36,016 nt of DNA from a virus: the IMG/VR virus record IMGVR_UViG_3300037488_002473, positions 1 to 36,016 of that record; one strand, given 5' to 3'. Both the position numbers and the translations under genes were made by a program. Below the pieces are notes generated by a model. That model did not search any database. It was given only the letters and a program-made list of their open reading frames with translations, and was not told the DNA's origin. Shown in pieces: positions 30,021-36,016 of the stretch (the first letter of the stretch is position 1; every line of letters starts with the position of its first letter).

Positions 30021-31805
30021 TCAGCAAAAGGCGTAGGGCGGGTCGCCGTTCGGCATTTTGAACGTTGAAGAATCGCAAAACCAGGAATAGAGGTCCCGGG
30101 CTTCCTCGCTTGCTGCAAGATACTCAAGGTATCCGTCGGGCGCAAAAGAGGCACACCGGGAGCCCTGGGCGCATTCTCTGAGGCGATACTTGACCCCGGC
30201 TTGGCCTCCGTTGTAGGATTCATCAGACGAAAGGACAAGGTAAGGAGTCGAGGCAGGATCACCGGACACGCCTTGCCGATAGCGAGTCAGGCAACGGCAA
30301 AAGCCTGCCGTCCAGATTCCATCATCCTTTGCATCTACGGCAACATCCAAGAGGGTTTTGGTATCCCGATACTCGGCCAAAAGGCGGGACGTAATTTCTG
30401 CCGCCAAAGAATCCTGAACGGGAGTGAGCCAGCGGGACCGTATCAATTTGATTGCAGGTTGGCCGTATTCGTCCGGGAGTTCCGCGTCCAAGTCAGCCGC
30501 TACTTTCACAAATCTATAATTGAAAATCTTTTCTTCGTTTTCCACAATCGGAGAGCGTATGGCGTAATAGATCCACACCTGAGACATGCGGGCATCGGTA
30601 TCCTTTCCGATTGCGACACTGTCGGCAATGAGGCTAGAATCATCGTCCAGCCTTGGGAGTGCCCCGCTTGCGGGCTTTATTGCCGTAAGGGTTATTTTGC
30701 TTGTCCGTTCATTCCACCAAATGATGGCCAAATGCTGGCATAATTCCTCTAGGAGTTTTGTAACTTCCTCAGGCTCCGTCAACAATGTGGAAAGGTAGTA
30801 GGTAGCAAACCAGCGATCTGCCTCATCTGCCCATTGCACCGCGTCTAGGTATCCGGCCGGAATCTGGGTGTAGTCGTGCAGTAGGGCATAGAGAACCGCA
30901 TCCAGGCGCACCCCGTCAAATAGGACGCACCCTTGCACCGTTGCCCCCTCTTGATGTTCCTCTGCCACCATGGCCCCCGCATCGTACCACGCGGGCATGG
31001 TGGCCCGCGTGACACTCATCGTCCCAACCCCGTCATTTCTCCCCGTTACTTTCATCACTTCCTTGTCAATGCGTACCCATTCCGTGCCGGCAGGAATGTC
31101 CGTGATATTGTCGATGAAAAGCCCCGTTGACGTTTTATCTGTTGCGGTCTGCAATGTTGCACCACTTGGCAGCGGGCATTGTGCTTTTTCTTTGTCGCCC
31201 CACCGGAGGGGGTCCTTGCAGGCTAGACCGACTTGCCCAGAGGCAGAGGGCCCCGCTACTTTTTGCATGAAGTAACCCTTGGCCCGAAAGTTTGCCGGGT
31301 CGTATGCTCCCGAAGAATCCAGAAACCCCGTCAAAAGTCTGACTGGCAGATTTTCCAGATACTTCCACCGGGCTATGAGTTTCCCCCAGAGGGTGCCCTT
31401 GGTTTCCGGGTCGTACCCTCTTTCCTGTGCGTAATAATCTAGGCCGACATCGGAAAAGGGGTGATCTTGAATTGATACAGAAAGCGAGGCCCGGACTCCA
31501 AGGCCTTCCGTTGGGGTAATCTCAGTTGGGGCAGTGTCGGCGCTCAAAAGAGTGGGGAGGCATGGCATGCCGTTGACCCCCTGCAATTCGTCAATACGAA
31601 CACTAGCGACATGCAAAAGCCAAGGCTCTGATACAAAACTGTCAACGTCCTGACAAGTTGCTAAGGTATTGTAACACTTTGACGGGCCCGAAGTGGAACC
31701 AGTACAAGGCGCAACACCACACCGGCGGGAACACCTGGGGAGGGTGATCTCCACAATCTGGACGGGCACTTTTCCCAGGGATTGCTTTTCTGCCTCAAAA
31801 GTCAT
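30021..31805 (-). CDS. large minor tail protein / hub-like
   Basis: The protein has 594 aa. The N-terminus has a conserved Cys-rich motif (ITLPRCSRRCGVAPCTGSTS, then KCYNTLATCQD) that recurs at this place in tail proteins of many proteobacterial siphophages; the five to six Cys could bind a metal or Fe-S cluster, as lambda gpL does. The middle (TAPTEITPTEGLGVRASLSV, then GTLWGKLIARW and FLDSSGAYDP) and the strands after it resemble baseplate hub proteins. The C-terminus has further Cys (YRLRECAQGSRCASFAPDGY). It probably forms the tail-tip hub. The ATG overlaps the upstream stop by 4 bp. Confidence 0.7.
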   Translation of the reverse strand: MTFEAEKQSLGKVPVQIVEITLPRCSRRCGVAPCTGSTSGPSKCYNTLATCQDVDSFVSEPWLLHVASVRIDELQGVNGMPCLPTLLSADTAPTEITPTEGLGVRASLSVSIQDHPFSDVGLDYYAQERGYDPETKGTLWGKLIARWKYLENLPVRLLTGFLDSSGAYDPANFRAKGYFMQKVAGPSASGQVGLACKDPLRWGDKEKAQCPLPSGATLQTATDKTSTGLFIDNITDIPAGTEWVRIDKEVMKVTGRNDGVGTMSVTRATMPAWYDAGAMVAEEHQEGATVQGCVLFDGVRLDAVLYALLHDYTQIPAGYLDAVQWADEADRWFATYYLSTLLTEPEEVTKLLEELCQHLAIIWWNERTSKITLTAIKPASGALPRLDDDSSLIADSVAIGKDTDARMSQVWIYYAIRSPIVENEEKIFNYRFVKVAADLDAELPDEYGQPAIKLIRSRWLTPVQDSLAAEITSRLLAEYRDTKTLLDVAVDAKDDGIWTAGFCRCLTRYRQGVSGDPASTPYLVLSSDESYNGGQAGVKYRLRECAQGSRCASFAPDGYLEYLAASEEARDLYSWFCDSSTFKMPNGDPPYAFC

Positions 31806-32593
31806 TGCGTCAAACCAATGAGCGGCATCTTGGCCCGCATCAAATGGGGTTTTTGGTATTCCGGTCCAGGGATGGAAGAGGCCGCAGCAAAGAGGCAGTC
31901 AAAGGGGTAATTTCTTGGAGACCAACGGAAAAAGAAAGGATACTTGAGGGCATGGGTGCAAAATGGGCGCCAGTGGTCGGCAACGAAAGCCGGGGTCAGA
32001 TATTCAAGATCTACGTTGTATTCCTTGATCAAACGAAGCAGGGACCGAGAAATCAGAGAACCATTGACGCTCATGCCGTTGGAAAGTTTCCAAGACTGTT
32101 GAAGGCTTGGCGGTGCGACCCCTACTTGCTGCCCAGTGGGCGGCACGAGTAAGGGGCCGACGCATAACTGCCGGGCGTACAAAAACTTTCCAGAGGGTAC
32201 GACAAAACGAATTAAAATCAATTTCCCCCCAGGAATCTCAGTAATGGGGAAAGAGAGAAGTCCAAGGGGTTGTACTACAGGATCAATTGTAGCAGTGATA
32301 GGCGCGAACACCCCAGGGCTGCCCGTCTCAGAGTATAGTCTGATTGAAAAGCCCGTCTCTGTGATCGGTAGGGTTTTGACAAACCACCCAAAGCCTCCGA
32401 TGCTTTGCGTATAAGGATAAGAAAATACGACATCAGTCGTTCCCGGCTGTACCTGGAAAAGAGTCCAATCTTTCCAGTCGAAGGCATTTGCCAATGGAAA
32501 ACGTGGATTTTCTGCGGCGCCGTCATATACTGGGGTCACGCCAGTATATCGGGCTAGATTGGAATAAAGAATCTCAGGAACTACCATAGTCAT
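31802..32593 (-). CDS. distal tail-like minor protein
   Basis: The protein has 263 aa, beta-rich. The N-terminal part (NPRFPLANAFDWKDWTLFQV, then a jelly-roll-like stretch with IGGFGWFVKTL) resembles a discoidin-type strand sandwich. The C-terminal part has RPFCTHALKYPFFFRWSPRN, a pattern seen in proteins that sit between the tape measure and the hub of related phages. By position it should be the distal tail ring or an adaptor to the hub. It overlaps the tape-measure gene and the hub gene by 4 bp each. Confidence 0.65.
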   Translation of the reverse strand: MTMVVPEILYSNLARYTGVTPVYDGAAENPRFPLANAFDWKDWTLFQVQPGTTDVVFSYPYTQSIGGFGWFVKTLPITETGFSIRLYSETGSPGVFAPITATIDPVVQPLGLLSFPITEIPGGKLILIRFVVPSGKFLYARQLCVGPLLVPPTGQQVGVAPPSLQQSWKLSNGMSVNGSLISRSLLRLIKEYNVDLEYLTPAFVADHWRPFCTHALKYPFFFRWSPRNYPFDCLFAAASSIPGPEYQKPHLMRAKMPLIGLTQ

Positions 32594-34488
32594 AGGACAT
32601 TTACCCTTGTAAGTTTTTTGCCGTCCTTACTTTCTTCCCGGATCTGATCCATGAGCCCACGGACTTGGGAGGCCCCGAAACGCTCACCGATTAGTGACAC
32701 GTTGACCGTCGAAGTACCGCCAGATCCTCCCGGGCCGCCGCTATTGCTCGACCCCGTGGGAGCGTCTGCGCTTCCCCCAGGAATGCCGCCAGCGCTTGCC
32801 CCGCTACCGTAAGACTGTGAGGCGAGTTTGGCCGCCTGGGCCATCCCTGCGCCAACGGCAAGGGCCGCAAAGGAGGAGGCAAAAACCAAAGGGGTGCCTA
32901 GTTTGGAATCAATTGCCGCGCCTGCACTCCATGCCCTCATGGTGGCAATAGTTGTTTCCACCCCGATGGCTGCAATACCGAAAACCTTGGCCGCCTCAAA
33001 GCCTTTCTTGCCGAAAGCCTCAGAAATTGCCTGGGCATCCCGCAGTGCCTGAGAGGTAGCGCCTAGATCTTCCGTGAGTGTGGACCGTTTTAGTTTTGAG
33101 GTTTTCTTTTCGTCTAAGATCTCTTGCGCCCTTCTGCGCCCCTGTTGCTCCCGTATTGTGCCGTTCATGTAATCATCAATGGCGATGATCTCTTCAGCGT
33201 AGGTATTTGCGTCCTCAATTGACTTCGTGTAAAAGTCCATCTCCAGTTCCATGCGCGCCTTGAAGTATTCCTGTTCGCCCTCTGTTTGGTTTATTTTCAT
33301 CGTATCGGCAGGGGTCTCCCCGGAGGTCATCTTACCTATTTTGTCAAAATAATTTGCGTTTGCCTGCGCCTTTACCTCGTCAAGATACGCCTCTTCCCGC
33401 TTCATCTTGAGGACGGCGGGCATCATTTCCATGAAGGCCTTGTTTGCCTTGAGTTCCTCAAGCCTCATAGAATCGGGATCGGCATTTTTCAGCCTTTGTT
33501 TTTTCTCAAGTTCTACTGCCTCGTCCTTTTGAAGTTTCAAAATCTCTTCGGTGATCTCTCTTTGTGCCCGGATCTCTGGGAGTTCTGACACTGCCAAAGC
33601 CAATGATTTTTGCCGTTCATCTGAAATCTTTTTCAGGGACGCTAGTTTTTCATCTAGTTTTTTTGTCGCGTCAACATCCAGGCTTATCTCTTCCGCCCTG
33701 GCAGGAATCCCAGCCTTAAACTTATCAAAGCCTTTCATGGTTCTGTCGTACATTGCGCCGGACAAGGCATCGCCTAGTTTTGCTCCCGATTTTTCCATAG
33801 ACCCCACTGCTTGATTTGTGATCTCTTGCGCCGAGTTGACTAGCGTATCACCAAAAGACTTTATCGAATCCCCGGCCTCTTTTGACACTACCCCTGCAAG
33901 ATACCCAAAACCCTTGGCGGCAGTCCCGACAAGCCCGATAATCCCAGCCAAAGCAAACCGGGCTTCCTGGAAGAAAACATTGAAAGTCTCAGTCACTACC
34001 ACGGCAACAGTCTTGAGGACGGCCCACCCGTTGGCGAAGTTTTCGACCATTTCCGAGTTGTCTTTGAGGCCTTTGGTTGTTTGCCGCAGGCCATCAGATA
34101 GATCCTTTGCAATAAAACCGATAACAGGGGCGAGGGCAGAAACGGCAGTTTCTTTGAAACGCTCAAAGCCAAGGGTTAGATTTTTGACCTCGTAATTGGC
34201 GACCATCGCCCCCTCTTTGAGGGCGCCGCTAACCAAGGAGTTTTGGCCTGCCGCCTTCTCCAGATCCTGGAAGCCTTCGCGTAAGGCGCGGACACCGAGC
34301 CGAAAGGCCTGCATGCCGACAAAAGCAAGCGAAACATTCCGCCCCATGTCCGTGAAAGACTTGGACGCTTTATCGCCCGCATCCTTGGCGGCAGTCCCTA
34401 CCTGCTTGGTGTTTGCGACTACCTGAGCAAGGGCCGCCTTCAGATCGGCAATATCCGCCACAATCTTCAGCGTTAAATCTTCGCTCAT
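32590..34488 (-). CDS. tail tape-measure protein
   Basis: The protein has 632 aa. It starts with a typical LTLKIVADIADLKAALAQVV segment, then long charged and Ala-rich helices. Hydrophobic parts lie at about 150-185 (LAGIIGLVGTAAKGFGYLAG) and 515-560 (AIGVETTIATMRAWSAG, then FASSFAALAVGAGMAQAAK). The Gly/Ser linker and end VNVSLIGERFGASQVRGLMD are typical for GTA/lambda-type tape measures. The length predicts a tail of roughly 90-100 nm by the usual rule of about 0.15 nm per residue. The ATG overlaps the TGA of the frameshifted chaperone product. Confidence 0.92.
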   Translation of the reverse strand: MSEDLTLKIVADIADLKAALAQVVANTKQVGTAAKDAGDKASKSFTDMGRNVSLAFVGMQAFRLGVRALREGFQDLEKAAGQNSLVSGALKEGAMVANYEVKNLTLGFERFKETAVSALAPVIGFIAKDLSDGLRQTTKGLKDNSEMVENFANGWAVLKTVAVVVTETFNVFFQEARFALAGIIGLVGTAAKGFGYLAGVVSKEAGDSIKSFGDTLVNSAQEITNQAVGSMEKSGAKLGDALSGAMYDRTMKGFDKFKAGIPARAEEISLDVDATKKLDEKLASLKKISDERQKSLALAVSELPEIRAQREITEEILKLQKDEAVELEKKQRLKNADPDSMRLEELKANKAFMEMMPAVLKMKREEAYLDEVKAQANANYFDKIGKMTSGETPADTMKINQTEGEQEYFKARMELEMDFYTKSIEDANTYAEEIIAIDDYMNGTIREQQGRRRAQEILDEKKTSKLKRSTLTEDLGATSQALRDAQAISEAFGKKGFEAAKVFGIAAIGVETTIATMRAWSAGAAIDSKLGTPLVFASSFAALAVGAGMAQAAKLASQSYGSGASAGGIPGGSADAPTGSSNSGGPGGSGGTSTVNVSLIGERFGASQVRGLMDQIREESKDGKKLTRVNVL

Positions 34489-34742
34489 ATCACGCCCTTG
34501 CCCTTTAGGTAGTTTTCAAACTCTTCTGCCGTGTCGTGATCAAAACGATTCGCTTTCTTGGTGTGGTTCCTTTGTTTTTGGTACATCAAAGAAACCCACT
34601 CACGGTATGACATGCGCCAGGCCTCAGAGGGTGCAAGGTGCCATTCCAAGACTGCAAAATTGACGCACTCCTGGGCCCACTCTCCCGGCCCTTCCCAAGC
34701 TGGGGCGTCTGCGGTGCGGGGTTCTACGCCCCGCCGCCTGCT
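34485..34742 (-). CDS. tail chaperone extension in the -1 frame (gpT-like part of a frameshift product)
   Basis: From the A8 slip site the -1 frame is open for 85 codons to the TGA at 34487-34485, which overlaps the tape-measure ATG. The peptide (SRRRGVEPRTADAPAWEGPG, later EWHLAPSEAWRMSYREWVSL) has the W..S..EW..M pattern of GTA gp10.1/gpT-type domains that bind the tape measure. It has no credible start of its own near its beginning; an internal ATG would give only the last 42 residues. So it is most likely made only as a 209-aa fusion with the preceding chaperone, at low ratio. Confidence 0.8.
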   Translation of the reverse strand, partial: SRRRGVEPRTADAPAWEGPGEWAQECVNFAVLEWHLAPSEAWRMSYREWVSLMYQKQRNHTKKANRFDHDTAEEFENYLKGKGVI

Positions 34743-35113
34743 TTTTTTTCCCGTTCCTCAAGATTCTTTGCCTCATCGGGGATTGTCATCGTAACCATAA
34801 CAAACTCACCCAGGGCCTTCAGGATTTTGAGAGACCCAGAATTGACAATCCTTTCCCCTGCCCCTTCCAGGGTCAGCGGTCTGATATGGCTTGCCGGGTC
34901 GAGGCCTGCCCGTACACCTGCCGCCAAAATAACGGCGGCAGTAGTGAAAGACATGTCCCCTGCACCAAGCCCGTGGGCAATGGACAGGATTGATTTTCCT
35001 GTTTTTTCCTCAATCTCGGCAATAGCCTGCCAAGACATTTTCAGCGTGTAAGTTTCCGGGCCGTTGGGGCCCTGGACCGTAATTTCTTTCTCAGCACGAA
35101 GCAGCAAAGCCAT
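34724..35113 (-). CDS. tail assembly chaperone, short form (GTA gp10-like)
   Basis: The protein has 129 aa from the ATG at 35113; AAGAGG lies 5 bases upstream, preceded by tandem ACCA-type repeats. The layout (RAEKEITVQG...YTLKMSWQAI, AEIEEKTGKSILSIAHGLGA, then TTAAVILAAGVRAGL) matches the GTA gp10-like family. The second half is helical and ends KKAGGGA after the slip site. Chaperones of this kind wrap the tape measure before the tube polymerises. With the -1 product it forms the usual G/GT pair. The frame open upstream of the ATG is not supported by a ribosome site. Confidence 0.85.
   Translation of the reverse strand: MALLLRAEKEITVQGPNGPETYTLKMSWQAIAEIEEKTGKSILSIAHGLGAGDMSFTTAAVILAAGVRAGLDPASHIRPLTLEGAGERIVNSGSLKILKALGEFVMVTMTIPDEAKNLEEREKKAGGGA
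34742..34749 (-). promoter_or_regulatory. programmed -1 ribosomal frameshift site (A8 run)
   Basis: On the coding strand the end of the chaperone gene reads GAA AAA AAA GCA. The A_AAA_AAA heptamer allows tandem slippage by -1, five codons before the zero-frame stop (TAG at 34726-34724). The -1 frame then runs open to the tape-measure start. Location and outcome match the conserved frameshift between the two tail assembly chaperone parts (G and GT) known from lambda and many siphophages. A GC-rich stretch follows, which may help stalling. Confidence 0.85.
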
Positions 35114-35157
35114 GGGAACCTCTTGGGGTTGGTTGGTTGGTTGGTTGGGCGCTAAGC

Positions 35158-35571
35158 TCAAGTCGGGGGTGTGTAAGCAATCGCCCCGGCAGAATCCAGA
35201 GAGAGGGTCCACTGTTCGGCGCCGTTATGCTCGCCTGAACGGGCGAAGGACCCGATCAAAAAAGAGCCCTGATATACGTCAAGGCGGCCCGTTACAATCT
35301 TGAAGTTTTTAATAGGGCTTGTGTTGGCAGCAAGCTCAAGCGCTTTTTGTACGACATCCGACGAAATCGGCCCCGAGGCAGTCACAGCCATGGAACGGAC
35401 ACCGCAAGCCAAGAGGGCCTGCCATGCCATATCATCCTTGGTCGTGACATCGACCTTTTCATTGTTAATGGTGAGACTGTTGGACTTCATGGCGCCAATA
35501 GTCGTAAAGACTTCAGGGGACGCCCCGTTGCCCATCTGGAGGAGTAAATCCTTGCCGCAATACTTGGCCAT
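35158..35571 (-). CDS. major tail tube protein (TP901-1/GTA gp9 type)
   Basis: The protein has 137 aa, the usual length of GTA gp9-like tail tubes, with the family pattern GKDLLLQM at 6-13, INNEKVDVTTKD (35-46), the central ACGVRSMAVTASG strand, and VYQGSFLIGSFARSGEHNGA to AEQWTLSLDSAGA near the end. It forms the stacked hexamer rings of the tail. It is a paralogue of the first 137 residues of the gene at 192-1472, and some DNA similarity persists at the 3' end (about 35198-35276 against 1085-1150). AAAGGG precedes the ATG. Being without an extra domain, it is the better candidate for the main tube subunit. Confidence 0.88.
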   Translation of the reverse strand: MAKYCGKDLLLQMGNGASPEVFTTIGAMKSNSLTINNEKVDVTTKDDMAWQALLACGVRSMAVTASGPISSDVVQKALELAANTSPIKNFKIVTGRLDVYQGSFLIGSFARSGEHNGAEQWTLSLDSAGAIAYTPPT

Positions 35572-35687
35572 TTTGTGCCCTTTCCCTGGAGGGAATGCGC
35601 GGGGTTTCCCGCTTTGGTTTATCTGTCAGCTTTCCGCAAAGAATCCAAAAAAACGGAGGAAGGCAAGCCGCGCCCCTGCAAAATAGG

Positions 35688-36016
35688 CTAGGCCCCTGGC
35701 GGCCCTTGGAACCACCCTTCAGCATTCATTTGCTCAAAAGTCTTGACCGATGGGGCAAGACTCTGGGGCAATATATCCAAAATGGTCTTGAAGGTCCCAA
35801 GGGCGGCTGTGATTCTGTTCTGCGTTTCTTGTTTTTCCCCAGGAAGGCAGACCCCCGCAGCAATCAAAGCATCCAAGATTGCGTCTAATCCGTGAGGGTC
35901 TGCCTCGGGATGAATCAGCAAAGGATCGTCAGAGAAATCCCAAGCGTATTGATCGGCAGCGGGATGCTTTATCACACTGCCAACATCCGATGAAATGTCG
36001 GCTGGATCAATCAAAT
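35688..36016 (-). CDS. unknown tail-module protein, C-terminal part (gene spans the circle junction)
   Basis: This is the C-terminal 109 or so residues of the 136-aa protein that starts at position 189 near the left end. The visible part is acidic, with a predicted helical stretch around LDAILDALIAAGV, and it ends QGPPGA. No catalytic or binding motif was recognised. The stop is followed by about 115 bp before the next gene (the short tail tube, starting at 35571). That gap contains a small hairpin (GCGGG/CCCGC) and an A/G-rich ribosome site. Its function is unknown; its place between two tail-tube genes suggests a tail accessory protein. Confidence 0.7.
   Translation of the reverse strand, partial: LIDPADISSDVGSVIKHPAADQYAWDFSDDPLLIHPEADPHGLDAILDALIAAGVCLPGEKQETQNRITAALGTFKTILDILPQSLAPSVKTFEQMNAEGWFQGPPGA
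35910..36016. repeat. terminal direct repeat, right copy (circular-contig overlap)
   Basis: Exact copy of the first 107 bases of the window. One copy should be removed when the genome is closed into a circle. The minus-strand gene ending at 35688 enters from this copy and continues, after joining, into the left end of the window. Confidence 0.95.

Noticed and set aside
1-36016. Temperate life style (integrase, repressor, attachment site)
   Set aside because: No integrase, transposase, Cro/CI-like pair or att-like repeat was recognised; the end repeat is best explained by circular assembly.

Overview
The window is the complete or near-complete genome of a tailed phage (siphovirus type), not a piece of a bacterial chromosome. 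The last 107 bases (35910-36016) repeat the first 107 exactly, so the contig closes into a circle of about 35,909 bp, and one gene runs across the junction. The head-tail genes are of HK97 type. Their order and family make-up (TerL, portal, MuF, protease, capsid, phiE125-gp8-like adaptor, stopper, gp10-like protein, DUF3168 terminator, TP901-1-type tail tube of 137 aa, GTA-gp10-like chaperone, tape measure) resemble the Rhodobacter gene transfer agent and related proteobacterial siphophages. The host is therefore probably a proteobacterium, but nothing here fixes the species. No integrase, repressor, partition gene, tRNA or CRISPR array was seen, which fits a virulent life style.

Layout on the circle. 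Minus strand, 11200 down to 1 and on from 36016 down to 27827: a small membrane protein, terminase small subunit, a Lar-like zinc protein, terminase large subunit, portal, MuF, protease, capsid, a decoration-like protein, a terminator-like hairpin, head-tail connectors, a tail-tube protein fused to an arabinofuranosidase/lectin-like domain, an unknown protein across the junction, a second short tail tube, a tail chaperone with a -1 frameshift product, tape measure, three tail-tip proteins, then two membrane/coiled-coil proteins and a small winged-helix protein. Most neighbours overlap by ATGA-type stop/start codons, so this is one tightly coupled block.

The divergent intergenic region (11201-12191, about 1 kb) has a G-run cluster, an AT-rich core with candidate promoters facing both ways, and then about 540 bp in which the plus strand is very poor in G. 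It is the natural place for early and late promoters and perhaps the replication origin.

Plus strand, 12192 to 27888: two proteins that share an unrecognised repeated Cys-containing module, a run of very small genes, then a replication/recombination set: ATP-dependent DNA ligase, SNF2-type helicase, RuvC-like resolvase, Cas4/RecB-like nuclease, Sak4-type ATPase, a probable ssDNA-binding protein, family A DNA polymerase with an inserted zinc knuckle, and a primase-helicase. A homologue of the helical domain tied to thymine hypermodification (HMUDK_hel/aGPT-Pplase-like) follows directly, and then three small genes. Together these could make, join, process and repair phage DNA with little host help.

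Points of most interest: the orphan thymine-hypermodification-type protein; the three-copy CxxC module; an overrepresented 8-mer (TCCCAGGA, at least 17 sites by eye) mostly aligned with transcription; a segment inside the ssDNA-binding-protein gene that reads as high-GC3 coding sequence on the opposite strand; two tail-tube paralogues, one carrying a sugar-related domain; and no recognisable endolysin.
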